Of a stretch of 64,000 bases of DNA, positions 25,812 to 34,030 are shown piece after piece. The translations under genes and the position numbers were made by a program. The DNA comes from CAXXHQ01 sp963665265 (GTDB taxonomy: Bacteria > Planctomycetota > Planctomycetia > Pirellulales > Thermoguttaceae), in contig OY762224.2 in assembly GCA_963665265.2 (NCBI GenBank), forward strand, positions 1,488,001-1,552,000, given 5' to 3'. The notes under the pieces were generated by a model that was given only the letters and a program-made list of their open reading frames with translations, did no database searches and was not told the origin of the DNA. Position 1 is the first letter of the stretch, and every line of letters starts with the position of its first letter.

Positions 25812-26367
25812 ATCCGTCCTTCTCGACTTGGACGGCGTCTTGAACACGTTTCACAAACATGCGTTCGATCATCTCCAGGTTCCATATCCGGACGACTCCT
25901 ATTATCCGACGGAGTGCGGCTGGGACATCGTGCGTGCGGCAAATCAGCTAGCCGGCTACGAGCGATTCACGCCTGCCGCCTTCTGGAACTCAATCACGCG
26001 CGAAGTATGGGCTAGCGTTCCGCCTTCGCCGGAATGCGAGTTCATTCTTGGCTGGGCGGAGGCCCGCGTCGGTCAATCGCATGTTCATTTCCTGACGAGT
26101 CCGACGCTCAGTCCCGACTGTTTGGCCGGGAAGCTGGAATGGATTCAAAGATTCGCTCCGGCGTGGATGCAGCGACAATTTCTTATTGGTCCGTCTAAGC
26201 ATCTGTGCGCCAAACCGAGCGTCGTGCTGATCGACGACGGGGACGAAAATGTCGCCGCCTTCCGAAATTGCGGCGGACTCGCCATTCTCGTGCCTCGGCC
26301 GTGGAACTCGCTGCGAGGCTGCGACCCCGTGCAGCATCTCAGCCGGCAATTCAGCCTCTTGGAGTAG
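25804..26367 (+). CDS. HAD-superfamily 5'(3')-deoxyribonucleotidase-like protein
   Basis: 187 residues. Motif I LLDLDGVLNTF (D8 nucleophile, D10 acid/base) and motif IV VLIDDGDENVAAFRNCGG are clear; HFLTSPTLS holds the motif II Ser/Thr. HAD enzymes of this type dephosphorylate deoxynucleoside monophosphates or polynucleotide ends. In a phage with its own dNMP kinase and ribonucleotide reductase, a part in nucleotide balancing or end repair with the DNA ligase at 27908 is plausible. Confidence 0.7.
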   Translation: MLESVLLDLDGVLNTFHKHAFDHLQVPYPDDSYYPTECGWDIVRAANQLAGYERFTPAAFWNSITREVWASVPPSPECEFILGWAEARVGQSHVHFLTSPTLSPDCLAGKLEWIQRFAPAWMQRQFLIGPSKHLCAKPSVVLIDDGDENVAAFRNCGGLAILVPRPWNSLRGCDPVQHLSRQFSLLE

Positions 26368-26387
26368 CAATTCCTATTCGGCGACAG

Positions 26388-26543
26388 ATGCGAAACGGAA
26401 AGCCTGGCTATTGCTACGGTGAAACGGGAAAGGTCTGCAAGTATGCGCCGGGCAATCCGGCCAGCCGCAAGGCGGCAAAGAAAAAAGCAATTAAGCAGGG
26501 ACTCGCGGTTGCGAATCGCGCCGGAAGTCCTGCCCATTTTTAA
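26388..26543 (+). CDS. Small Lys-rich phage protein (51 aa)
   Basis: 51 residues from ATG 26388 to the TAA at 26541-26543. The start reads MRNGKPGYCYGETGKVCKY and the middle ASRKAAKKKAIKQGLAVANR is strongly basic. The pattern recalls small phage proteins that may coat or condense DNA. The upstream spacer is only 20 bases. It precedes another small basic gene. Confidence 0.5.
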   Translation: MRNGKPGYCYGETGKVCKYAPGNPASRKAAKKKAIKQGLAVANRAGSPAHF

Positions 26544-26558
26544 CCCAAGGAGCGTCCA

Positions 26559-26747
26559 ATGACGCGCAGAGCTACGAAGACGGTCGTGAAGAAGACGCCC
26601 TCCAAAAGGGCTGCAAAGACGGCCGTTGCGAGAGTTGCGAAGAAATCGATGAAGTCCGCCGCGACGCGGCGTCGCAAGACGACGCCTGAGACGCCCTCGG
26701 TCCACGCGACCGACGACATGTCTGCGCATGTCGGCTACGGGATTTAA
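26559..26747 (+). CDS. Histone H1-like basic protein (62 aa)
   Basis: 62 residues with AAGGAG 8 bases before the ATG. Low-complexity Lys/Ala/Thr composition (KKTPSKRAAKTAVARVAKKS, SAATRRRKTT) resembles the C-terminal tails of histone H1 and phage or bacterial H1-like proteins that bind DNA nonspecifically. A short acidic end (HATDDMSAHVGYGI) follows. Likely involved in DNA condensation; inferred from composition only. Confidence 0.55.
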   Translation: MTRRATKTVVKKTPSKRAAKTAVARVAKKSMKSAATRRRKTTPETPSVHATDDMSAHVGYGI

Positions 26748-26756
26748 CCGTCTCAA

Positions 26757-26830
26757 GCCGGCGTGGCGCCGTTTGGCGGAGCCTTTGATTTGTAATTGCC
26801 AGGCCGCAGGTTCGAGTCCTGCCGCCGGCT
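26757..26830 (+). tRNA. tRNA-Thr-like (anticodon TGT), weak anticodon stem
   Basis: 74 bases. The acceptor stem GCCGGCG/CGCCGGC and T arm GCAGG-TTCGAGT-CCTGC are perfect; the D arm (GCGC/GAGC) has one mismatch. The loop TTTGTAA gives anticodon TGT (Thr). The anticodon stem TTTGA/TTGCC pairs poorly, and the discriminator is T rather than A, so it may be degenerate or unusual. CCA is not encoded. Located between phage genes. Confidence 0.65.
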
Positions 26831-26848
26831 TTTCACTGGGGAGGCTAT

Positions 26849-27634
26849 ATGCCTGTTTATGCAATCAGCGATTTACACATGGGCGACGGCGGGCCGCGCG
26901 ATAACTTCGCCTACGGCTCCCGTGAGAGGGAGTTCCTGTCCTTCCTTGATATGGTTGACGAAACCGATGGGAAACTCGTCATTTGCGGCGACCTGTTCGA
27001 GCTTTGGCAGAGCAACGTCAGCAAGGCGCTCACGAAGCGCGAATGGCTGTTGGATCGGCTGGCGGATATGAAAGCCGTCTATGTACTCGGCAACCATGAC
27101 GCCGACTTGTACTACTTTCTCAACAAAAAAGGCTGGCTGACGCACCCGTTCTTCTCGACTATGTGCTCGGAACACGTCGAAAAGATCGCCGGCAGGTGGT
27201 TTCGCTTCATCCACGGCCATCAGGCTGACGCCTATTGCGCCAGCGATAAGCCTGGATTGGGCAGGATCACGGCGATCTACTCCGGCCTTGCCGAGGATCG
27301 GAACGGCGGCCCGATGCTCGACAAGAGCCGCTTGGTCGAGGCCCGGAGGGTGGGGCGGCTTGAAAAGCTCGTGAGTCTCTGGAATCGCCTGATGGGCAAG
27401 CCGGATCGTTTCACGGCGATCAATCGCAATCTGCGAGAGTTGCCGCCAGTCGCCGACGTGACGATTTGCGGACATACCCACAAGCCCGGCCGAATCGGCG
27501 ACTGGTTGTTCAATTGCGGCTCTTGGACTGAACGCGCCAACAGCTTCGTGCGGATCACGCCTGACGGTCAGATTCGCGTATTCGATTGGGTGGCGGGCGA
27601 GGCAATCCACAACCCAACGGAGCTGCCGATATGA
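26849..27634 (+). CDS. Metallophosphoesterase (LpxH/calcineurin-like)
   Basis: 261 residues, GGGGAGG 8 bases before the ATG. All ligand motifs of the fold are present: SDLHMGDG (D8, H10), CGDLFELW (D48), LGNHDAD (N82, H83), IHGHQAD (H122, H124), CGHTHKPG (H209, H211). The arrangement resembles UDP-2,3-diacylglucosamine hydrolase, but a phage enzyme more probably acts on nucleotides, nucleic acid ends or a lipid/cyclic phosphate. Overlaps the next gene (ATGA). Confidence 0.8.
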   Translation: MPVYAISDLHMGDGGPRDNFAYGSREREFLSFLDMVDETDGKLVICGDLFELWQSNVSKALTKREWLLDRLADMKAVYVLGNHDADLYYFLNKKGWLTHPFFSTMCSEHVEKIAGRWFRFIHGHQADAYCASDKPGLGRITAIYSGLAEDRNGGPMLDKSRLVEARRVGRLEKLVSLWNRLMGKPDRFTAINRNLRELPPVADVTICGHTHKPGRIGDWLFNCGSWTERANSFVRITPDGQIRVFDWVAGEAIHNPTELPI

Positions 27635-27918
27635 TCCTGCTGTTTTGCCTCGCCGTCATCGGCATGACCCATATCATCATCCACGGCACGATCATGGAGC
27701 CTGTGGATGACTGGGCGAAGACGCATGTCCCGGCCAAGCTTCACCACGGCCTGTTTGAGTGTTACCAGTGCTCGGGCTTCTGGTGCGGCGTAGTTCTCGG
27801 CCTACTGATCGTCAGCCTCCATCCTTTCATCGTGTTTGCCTGCGGATGCGCAGGCAGTTTCCTCGCCGATTTTAGCGAGTCCGCATTCAAATACCTGGAG
27901 CGCAACGATGCGTCGTGA
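27631..27918 (+). CDS. Small membrane protein with CYQCSGFWCG motif
   Basis: 95 residues from ATG 27631 (ATGA overlap). The N-terminus (ILLFCLAVIGMTHIIIHG) is a membrane segment or signal anchor, and VVLGLLIVSLHPFIVFACGC is a second. Between them lies ECYQCSGFWCG, a Cys-rich motif seen in small phage and plasmid membrane proteins of unknown function (DUF1360-like). Predicted inner-membrane protein. Confidence 0.6.
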   Translation: MILLFCLAVIGMTHIIIHGTIMEPVDDWAKTHVPAKLHHGLFECYQCSGFWCGVVLGLLIVSLHPFIVFACGCAGSFLADFSESAFKYLERNDAS

Positions 27919-28999
27919 ATTTCTTCAACTAGCCGACACCTACAATCCAGGTAAGCACAACATCGCAGGTTATCTAATTAGCGAGAAGCTCGACGGCACC
28001 CGCTGCTTTTGGGACGGGGGCGTTAGCCGTGGCGTTCCCACCGAACAAGTGCCGTGGGCCGGCGTGACGGACCCGAAGACCGGCAGAAGAAAATCCAAAC
28101 TCAAACCGACTGCCACAGGTTTATGGTCCCGAAACGGTAATCCCATCATAGCCCCGGACGATTTCCTGAACGCATTGCCGACTTGTCCTCTGGACGGAGA
28201 GCTTTGGGCGGGGCGCGGGAATTTTCAGTTGTGCCGATCGATCTGCGGCGGTGACTCGCCGGACCCGCGATTTCATCGTATTAGCTATGCGGTCTACAGC
28301 GCACCCGCCCTTCCTTACGTGTTCGCCTCCGGCGAGATCGAAAACAAGAATATGGTCTGCCGTATGTCATTTGAGCAAATCGAACGGTGGATCGCCCCTC
28401 GCATCGCCAAACTGCCGGGCTTCGGTTACGTAAGCGATCCCGCCACGTTCAACGACGAGTTGATGTTTCTGCGGGAATTCCTGGAATCCCAGAACGATCG
28501 CGTGTTCGTTCATCAACAGACTCGTCTTCCCGAAGATGAGGCCGCCGCGCGCGGAATGGTTAATGATTTTTTGCAAAAGACGCTTGATCTAGGCGGCGAA
28601 GGCTGCGTAATCCGCGATCCGCTCTCCTCTTGGACGCCAAAGCGGCACAAGGGCCTCTTGAAGTTCAAACCCTACGACGACGCAGAGGCTACCGTCGTCG
28701 GTTTTACCAGCGGCCGAGAGACGGACAAAGGCAGTCGCCTTCTGGGCAAGATCGGCGCGCTTATTGTGGACTATGACGGAAAGAGATTGGAGCTTGCCGG
28801 CCTAACGGACGCTGAACGGGAGTTTCTCACGCCTGACATGAGCCGTAAAGCGGTCGAAAACCCCGGCGGGGACATGCCCAAGTTCTTCCAAGGAAAGCGA
28901 TTCAAGACGGGGCAAACTGTGAGTTTCAAGTATCGAGAACTCACGGATGAAGGAATCCCCAAAGAGGCGCGGTTTTGGCGTCGGAGAGATACGGAATGA
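27908..28999 (+). CDS. ATP-dependent DNA ligase
   Basis: 363 residues from ATG 27908, overlapping the membrane protein gene by 11 bases. Motif I EKLDGTR gives the adenylated Lys (K27); PLDGELW fits motif III, GEGCVIRDP motif IV and KGLLKFKPY motif V. The C-terminal OB-like part includes GLTDAEREFLTP and the final FKYRELTDEGIPKEARFWRR. Seals nicks during replication or repair. Residues about 190-215 lie in an insertion before motif IV. Overlaps the next small gene (ATGA). Confidence 0.85.
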   Translation: MRREFLQLADTYNPGKHNIAGYLISEKLDGTRCFWDGGVSRGVPTEQVPWAGVTDPKTGRRKSKLKPTATGLWSRNGNPIIAPDDFLNALPTCPLDGELWAGRGNFQLCRSICGGDSPDPRFHRISYAVYSAPALPYVFASGEIENKNMVCRMSFEQIERWIAPRIAKLPGFGYVSDPATFNDELMFLREFLESQNDRVFVHQQTRLPEDEAAARGMVNDFLQKTLDLGGEGCVIRDPLSSWTPKRHKGLLKFKPYDDAEATVVGFTSGRETDKGSRLLGKIGALIVDYDGKRLELAGLTDAEREFLTPDMSRKAVENPGGDMPKFFQGKRFKTGQTVSFKYRELTDEGIPKEARFWRRRDTE

Positions 29000-29106
29000 A
29001 GACCAATCTCATGCCGTTCGCCGCTCGTCCTGATGCGAGGCTTCGCTCCGATAGCTTTATTTTCCGTTTAGTCCCGCTCTTTCAGTTCGAGGAGACGCAG
29101 CGATGA
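28996..29106 (+). CDS. Very short phage ORF (36 aa)
   Basis: ATG overlaps the ligase stop and its own TGA overlaps the next ATG, the same ATGA coupling seen on both sides. The peptide begins MKTNLMPFAARPDARLRSDS and ends LFQFEETQR. The dual overlap argues that it is translated, though it might only serve to carry ribosomes to the next gene. No family recognised. Confidence 0.45.
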   Translation: MKTNLMPFAARPDARLRSDSFIFRLVPLFQFEETQR

Positions 29107-29360
29107 GCGATTGCGACGTCCGTCAGCCTTGTCAAGCGCTGCTCGTTTCAATTCCCGACAACAAAGAAGCTCTCTACGTCAATGGGGAACTTGTGATCGA
29201 GTCGCAATGGCTGTCCGCCCACAAGTTATTGGAGAAGCTTGTACAGCGGCGCGTAGTTGACGGCGGCAGATGCTATGCGGACGAGAACGTGTTGAACGAC
29301 GTGGGCCAGTTCCCACGGGAACTACCCGCCGTCAGAGAAAAGAGATACCCCCAAGCATAA
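29103..29360 (+). CDS. Hypothetical phage protein (85 aa)
   Basis: 85 residues, start overlapping the previous stop, GAGGAG 9 bases upstream. Contains two cysteines near the start (SDCDVRQPC) and a central LYVNGELVIESQWLSAHKLL. No membrane segment. It is followed directly by two perfect hairpins, so it may end a transcription unit. Unknown function. Confidence 0.55.
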   Translation: MSDCDVRQPCQALLVSIPDNKEALYVNGELVIESQWLSAHKLLEKLVQRRVVDGGRCYADENVLNDVGQFPRELPAVREKRYPQA

Positions 29361-29394
29361 CGCTTGGAAGGCTCAGGCCGAAGTCGGCCTGAGC
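29351..29394 (+). terminator. Tandem hairpins at gene end
   Basis: CCAAGC/GCTTGG (29351-29367, overlapping the stop of the preceding gene) and GCTCAGGCC/GGCCTGAGC (29371-29394) are perfect stems in tandem. No T-run follows, so they may attenuate transcription, protect mRNA ends, or act with Rho rather than as a classical terminator. Confidence 0.45.
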
Positions 29395-29451
29395 GATGAA
29401 AACGTCACCGCAGCCCAGGAATGGTCCTTCCGCCAATAGAGAGACAAGACA

Positions 29452-29715
29452 ATGGACGCCGCAACAGCAAGACTTTGGTTCAGACGCGCAATCGTCTATT
29501 TCACAGGAACGTTCGCCCTTGGTCTTGTTGCAACATCAACGATCGCCGCATTGATCTATGCGGCGACTCACGGCCTGGAGACTCTCTCTGCTCTGGCGAC
29601 CTCGACGCTATCAGGCGTCGGAGTAGCAATTGGAGGTTGCCTTGGCAGCGCGTTGATTTTGCGATTCCGGATTGCTCGTGAATTCGTCCGCTCGCTTCTC
29701 AAAGACCTCCAATAG
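29452..29715 (+). CDS. Small membrane protein, two TM segments
   Basis: 87 residues. Hydrophobic segments at about residues 13-36 (AIVYFTGTFALGLVATSTIA) and 46-68 (ALATSTLSGVGVAIGGCLGS) are separated by a short loop. The C-terminus is basic (RFRIAREFVRSLLKDLQ). No holin signature is certain, but size and topology would permit one. GAGA lies 10-13 bases upstream of the ATG. Confidence 0.5.
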   Translation: MDAATARLWFRRAIVYFTGTFALGLVATSTIAALIYAATHGLETLSALATSTLSGVGVAIGGCLGSALILRFRIAREFVRSLLKDLQ

Positions 29716-29748
29716 GCTGACTGATCGGAAAGGCGCTCAAGACAACGA

Positions 29749-30057
29749 ATGACTATCGACATGGTGTTTGACGCCGTAGTCAGCGAACGGGCTTACCAAG
29801 CCCGACGCTGGGGCAAGCGGCAATGGAACGGAATCTTCGAGGAAGACAAGCATTCCGTCGGCGAGTTCCTGGTCTATATGAAGGACTACCTCGACGAAGC
29901 GTTTCGCGCCGCAACCCGCGAGGCGAGCGACGAGAAGGCGTTGGAAAGCTTGCGTAAAGTCGTTGCGCTCGGCGTAGCGTGTTTCGAGCAACACGGAGTT
30001 TCGATGCGAAGTCCGACCTCGCCATGCTTCAACGGGCGAGACGGACTTCCGGCATAA
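29749..30057 (+). CDS. Phage protein with ERAYQARRWGKRQW start (MazG-like?)
   Basis: 102 residues. The helical pattern SERAYQARRWGKRQWNGI, FLVYMKDYLDEAFRAA, ESLRKVVALGVACFEQHG is shared with short phage proteins that resemble the four-helix MazG/dUTPase-like group, which hydrolyse nucleotide triphosphates, but the metal-binding EExxE/ExxD pattern is not fully clear. The last 25 residues look unstructured. Tentative. Confidence 0.5.
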   Translation: MTIDMVFDAVVSERAYQARRWGKRQWNGIFEEDKHSVGEFLVYMKDYLDEAFRAATREASDEKALESLRKVVALGVACFEQHGVSMRSPTSPCFNGRDGLPA

Positions 30058-30116
30058 GTAGTCGCTGAAGCATCATCAAGAACGGTTGCATCAACATCAT
30101 AACGACAAGGGAAAAC

Positions 30117-31112
30117 ATGCGAAAGCCAACCTATCTTAGTCATTCTTCGTTGACGACATGGGCCAAAGATAAGGAGGAGTTCTATATCAAACACCTGGCC
30201 GAGACTCGCGCTCCTCGCATCGCTCAGGAAGTCTTTATGTCCGTGGGAGCCGGATTCGACGCTTACGCGAAGTCCGCCTTGCACGAACGATTGTTCGGCA
30301 AAGGAGCCGATCCGCAATTCGAGTTTCAGGCGATCTTCGAGAAGCAGGTGGAGCCTCACAACCGCGATTTCGCGCTGGACGCGGGCAGATACATCTACGA
30401 CTGCTACGTCCTGACCGGAGCGTTCGACGAGCTTCTGGCCTTATTGCAAAAGGCCAAAGAGGCTCCTCGTTTTGAGTTCGAGGTCAAGGGCACGATCGAC
30501 GGCGTACCCATCGTCGGAAAACCGGACTGCCGGTTCGTCCATGAATGCGGCGTTCATGTGATCCTCGATTGGAAAGTCAAAGGTTTCTGCTCGAAGTACG
30601 GGGCCAGCCCGTCGAAGAACTATCGCCTCTGCCGTGACGGATACGGTCCGCCGCATAATCCGAGCAATAGTCACAACACGGCGCACAAGAACTACGTACC
30701 GCACGACCATCGCGGCTTTGAGATCAATCAGTCGTACCTCGAAGCCGGCAATGAAGACTACGCCGACCAACTTTGCGTGTACGGTTGGCTGCTCGGCGAG
30801 CAGATCGGCGACGAAGAGGTGGTCTGTTGCATCGACGAGATCGTGAGCAAGTACATGCCCGACGGCAAGCCGCTGTTGCGAGTGGCGCATCATCGCGCCC
30901 GCGTAAGCAAACCGCATCAGATGTCGGTTCTCAATCGCATGAAGGACTGTTGGGACGCCATTACCAGCGGCTGGATATTCCGCGACCTTAGCCGCGAGGA
31001 GAGCGATCGGAAGCGTCAACATTTAGAGGAGAAGGTGATCGCCATGCAAACCGACGGGTCGGTTGAAGAGAATCTTTTCGCACAAATGGCACGGCCCCAG
31101 TTTTACAGGTGA
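30117..31112 (+). CDS. PD-(D/E)XK nuclease (RecB/Cas4-like)
   Basis: 331 residues. The N-terminal TYLSHSSLTTWAKDKEEFYI is typical of phage RecB-type nucleases. Catalytic core: DGVPIVGKPDCRFVHE followed by HVILDWKVKGF, giving the D and D-x-K. YADQLCVYGWLLGEQIG supplies the conserved Q-x3-Y helix. Acts on DNA ends or single strands, probably in recombination or degradation of host DNA. No four-Cys iron-sulphur cluster is evident. Confidence 0.8.
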   Translation: MRKPTYLSHSSLTTWAKDKEEFYIKHLAETRAPRIAQEVFMSVGAGFDAYAKSALHERLFGKGADPQFEFQAIFEKQVEPHNRDFALDAGRYIYDCYVLTGAFDELLALLQKAKEAPRFEFEVKGTIDGVPIVGKPDCRFVHECGVHVILDWKVKGFCSKYGASPSKNYRLCRDGYGPPHNPSNSHNTAHKNYVPHDHRGFEINQSYLEAGNEDYADQLCVYGWLLGEQIGDEEVVCCIDEIVSKYMPDGKPLLRVAHHRARVSKPHQMSVLNRMKDCWDAITSGWIFRDLSREESDRKRQHLEEKVIAMQTDGSVEENLFAQMARPQFYR

Positions 31113-31116
31113 CGGA

Positions 31117-31782
31117 ATGACAACATATCGCTACATCGGAGCCGATCCGTCGTTAAGACGCATGACTGCTCTGGGGCGGACGATTGGCGGCGTATTCAAG
31201 GTTCAGGTGGATGATCTATCGCACCACTGGTCCCGTTCTTGGCATGCCTCGCCGCGAGAAGAATGGTGCGACATGGTCCAATATCGCGCTGCAACCGAGA
31301 GGGATGCGCATTATCTGCTCGACATCGACATCAAATGCTTCGATTACGCCTGGATGCCGGAAGATTGGCGTAAGGTTTCTCTAAATTGCGTCGCATGCGT
31401 CGCTGTTTGGAACGACGCGCCCATCGGCATGGCGATCTTCGCCAGGACTAACGAGGGCGACGTTGAAATCGTGAAGATCGCCGTCAAGGAGCCCTTTCGC
31501 AATCAGGGAATCGGCCGGCATCTAATCAACAACTGCGTCCTGTACGCAAGGGAGATAAACGCTCCTTCGCTGGTGATGATCGTCCCTGAAGGCCGCTTAA
31601 GGCCTGGCGATCCGGACGACCTCAGCCGATGGTTTCCGCGTCTTGGCTTTCGCGCTCGGTCCCCGCTTCTCAAAGACCGCTTCAGCTTCTACGGAAAGAC
31701 CGAGGACGCAGTTCTATTCATACTTCCCGTTTACCAACAATCAAGCGACGTGGGCGGTCGCGCCGCCCTGGATGACAGATGA
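31117..31782 (+). CDS. GNAT N-acetyltransferase with phage-type N-terminal extension
   Basis: 221 residues from ATG 31117 (ACGGA upstream). Residues 1-50 (ADPSLRRMTALGRTIGGVFK, WHASPREEW) look like a small separate phage domain. From about residue 53 a GNAT domain starts (VQYRAATERDAHYLLDIDIK), with motif A VEIVKIAVKEPFRNQGIGRHLI showing the acetyl-CoA loop. Resembles RimI-type enzymes that acetylate protein N-termini; a host or phage protein target is possible. An internal ATG at 31273 could produce the GNAT part alone. Overlaps the next gene (ATGA). Confidence 0.7.
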   Translation: MTTYRYIGADPSLRRMTALGRTIGGVFKVQVDDLSHHWSRSWHASPREEWCDMVQYRAATERDAHYLLDIDIKCFDYAWMPEDWRKVSLNCVACVAVWNDAPIGMAIFARTNEGDVEIVKIAVKEPFRNQGIGRHLINNCVLYAREINAPSLVMIVPEGRLRPGDPDDLSRWFPRLGFRARSPLLKDRFSFYGKTEDAVLFILPVYQQSSDVGGRAALDDR

Positions 31783-32117
31783 GACGTACTCGCAACCAAT
31801 ACTTCGATTCATTACCGCGTCGGCCTCGCTCAATCAGCTATCGCCGCGCATTGGAAATAGTGAAACGCCAGATTAAACGTAAAGCGATCGCCGACGGCCT
31901 AATCCTTGATCCTCGCCTCACTCCGCCGCGCTATGAATGGCATTGGCAGTGTAATGATCGCACGGGAATCGTCCTCGCAAATTGTCGCAGCGACGCACGC
32001 GGTCATATCAAGCGAACGCTTGGCCTTCGGAAGAAGGACCGTTTACCCGTACATGCCGTTCTCGTGAAGGTTGATCCCGATGCCAGTTGCGAAAAAGCCC
32101 CTTGTTCGCTTGCGTGA
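31779..32117 (+). CDS. Hypothetical basic phage protein (112 aa)
   Basis: 112 residues, starting with the ATGA overlap. Very basic N-terminus (RRPRSISYRRALEIVKRQIK), then a small beta-like part (YEWHWQCNDRTGIVLANCRS). It overlaps the following gene by 38 bases. May bind nucleic acid by charge; unknown function. Confidence 0.5.
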   Translation: MRRTRNQYFDSLPRRPRSISYRRALEIVKRQIKRKAIADGLILDPRLTPPRYEWHWQCNDRTGIVLANCRSDARGHIKRTLGLRKKDRLPVHAVLVKVDPDASCEKAPCSLA

Positions 32118-32358
32118 GTCGCTCATGCGAGGCGAAGCCGTCGCCACGATCTTTGAAGGCATGGCGATCGGCATGGAACAGTTGAACGTTCCCGCTTCAC
32201 GCTTCACGCTCGATTTCCAACATCCTGATGACGTGTTGGAGGCCGGTGATCTCATTCCAGTCATCACTCTTTCATTACGACCGGCGACGATGGCCGACGG
32301 GAGCCAGGACCTTGACGTTTCATTCGGAAGTCAACCCGATGTTCCGCTCGAAGTTTAG
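32080..32358 (+). CDS. Hypothetical phage protein (92 aa)
   Basis: ATG 32080 with GAAGG 9 bases upstream is preferred over a TTG three codons earlier. The sequence has MRGEAVATIFEGMAIGMEQL and SRFTLDFQHPDDVLEAGDLI, typical of a small alpha/beta protein. It overlaps the ribonucleotide reductase gene by 20 bases, and its final segment is probably part of coupled expression. Unknown function. Confidence 0.5.
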   Translation: MPVAKKPLVRLRESLMRGEAVATIFEGMAIGMEQLNVPASRFTLDFQHPDDVLEAGDLIPVITLSLRPATMADGSQDLDVSFGSQPDVPLEV

Positions 32359-34030
32359 TGAGGACATCTTCAATGCGAAATACCGTCATACGGGATGCGA
32401 GACGTGGGCGAAGCTGGCGGACGTGTTGGTGGACGACGTGTGCGGCAAGCTGTCCGAGACGACGGCGACTCCCCACGACAAACAGTTGCTCGCCGACGAC
32501 GAGATGCAGCTTCTCAAGGGTTTCATCCGTGATCTCAAGTTTATCCCTGGCGGCCGCTATCTCTACTATGCGGGACGCAGTAGGAAATACTTTAACAACT
32601 GCTATACATTGCGAGCGGAAACCGACACGCGCGAAGATTGGGCCGATCTCTCCTGGAAGGCCGAAAGCTGTCTGATGACCGGCGGCGGCATCGGCATTGA
32701 CTACTCCGCGTACCGTAAAAGCAATTCCGTTCTGTCGGGCACCGGCGGTTTCGCCAGCGGACCGATCCCGAAGATGCTGATGATTAACGAGATCGGCCGC
32801 AACGTCATGCAAGGCGGGGCGCGTAGATCGGCGATTTACGCTTCGCTCAATTGGCGGCATGGAGACATCGACAAGTTCCTGACCGTCAAAAACTGGCAGG
32901 ACGTGACGGTGCCAGGCACGAAATTGACATTGGCGGAAGTCAAGCGGCAGGACCAGAATTGGCCGGCTCCGTTGGATATGACGAACATCAGCGTGAACTA
33001 CGATACGGCGTGGTTTCTACAGTTCTGCCGGACCGGTGATCCCGGCGAGGTGTTCAAGAAGAACGTGTTGCAGGCCGTTTCCACCGCCGAACCAGGATTC
33101 AGCTTCAACTTTTTCGAGCAGGAGCGTGAAACCCTCAGGAATGCGTGTTGCGAGATCGTCAGCGCCGACGACTCGGACGTCTGCAACCTAGGCAGCGTCA
33201 ACCTTGGACGAATCACGAGCATCGAAGAGTTCAAAACGGTCCTAGAGTTGGCGACGAAGTTTCTCCTTTGCGGAACGCTTCGAGCGGACTTGCCCTATGA
33301 AAAGATATACAAAGTTCGAGAAAAGAACCGCCGACTCGGTCTTGGGCTAATGGGGGTTCATGAGTGGCTGTTGAGTCGCGGCTGCCGCTATGAAGTAGTT
33401 CCCGAACTCCATAACTGGCTTCGTTTCTATCGCGGCGTAACGAACAAGGTCACAGGCGAGTTCGCCGACAAGCTCAATATTTCTCGCCCCATCGCCAAAC
33501 GGGCGTGCGCGCCTACGGGCACTATCGGCATTCTCGCTGGCACCAGCGCCGGCATTGAGCCGATTTTCGCCGTCGCCTACAAACGTCGCTATCTCCGTGA
33601 AGGAACGAAGTGGCACTATCAGTATGTCGTCGATAGCGCCGCCCAGGAACTCATCAAGGTCTATGGACTCGCCCCTGAAAAGGTTGAGAGCGCCTTGGAC
33701 CTAGCTGAAGATTACGAGCGACGGATGAAAGTGCAGGCGGACATCCAGGAATACGTCGATCAGGCCATCAGCAGCACTATCAATTTGCCTAAGTGGGGCA
33801 GCAAGCGAAATAATCCCGACACGGTGAAGGATTTTGCCCTAGCGTTGGCGAAGTACGCGCCGCGCCTTCGCGGTTTTACGTGCTATCCGGACGGCGGGCG
33901 AGGCGGTCAACCGCTTACGGCCGTGAGCTATCGAGAGGCGGTCGATAATCTCGGAAAGGAGTTTGAGGAGGCCGTGGAGACGCATGACGTATGCAGCCTT
34001 ACCGGCCACGGAGGCGTTTGCGGAGTATGA
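32339..34030 (+). CDS. nrdJ: Ribonucleotide reductase, adenosylcobalamin-dependent (class II)
   Basis: 563 residues from ATG 32339. The first redox Cys is in YFNNCYTLRAE; TGGGIGIDYSAYRKSNSVLS binds substrate; the active-site loop is RNACCEI (in place of NPCGE) followed by SDVCNLGSVNLGRI holding the partner Cys; ACAPTGTIGILAGTSAGIEP is the conserved phosphate loop. The C-terminus CSLTGHGGVC carries a Cys pair for reduction. No partner small subunit is encoded, consistent with the class II enzyme that uses vitamin B12. Supplies dNTPs for phage replication. Overlaps the deaminase gene (ATGA). Confidence 0.85.
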   Translation: MFRSKFSEDIFNAKYRHTGCETWAKLADVLVDDVCGKLSETTATPHDKQLLADDEMQLLKGFIRDLKFIPGGRYLYYAGRSRKYFNNCYTLRAETDTREDWADLSWKAESCLMTGGGIGIDYSAYRKSNSVLSGTGGFASGPIPKMLMINEIGRNVMQGGARRSAIYASLNWRHGDIDKFLTVKNWQDVTVPGTKLTLAEVKRQDQNWPAPLDMTNISVNYDTAWFLQFCRTGDPGEVFKKNVLQAVSTAEPGFSFNFFEQERETLRNACCEIVSADDSDVCNLGSVNLGRITSIEEFKTVLELATKFLLCGTLRADLPYEKIYKVREKNRRLGLGLMGVHEWLLSRGCRYEVVPELHNWLRFYRGVTNKVTGEFADKLNISRPIAKRACAPTGTIGILAGTSAGIEPIFAVAYKRRYLREGTKWHYQYVVDSAAQELIKVYGLAPEKVESALDLAEDYERRMKVQADIQEYVDQAISSTINLPKWGSKRNNPDTVKDFALALAKYAPRLRGFTCYPDGGRGGQPLTAVSYREAVDNLGKEFEEAVETHDVCSLTGHGGVCGV

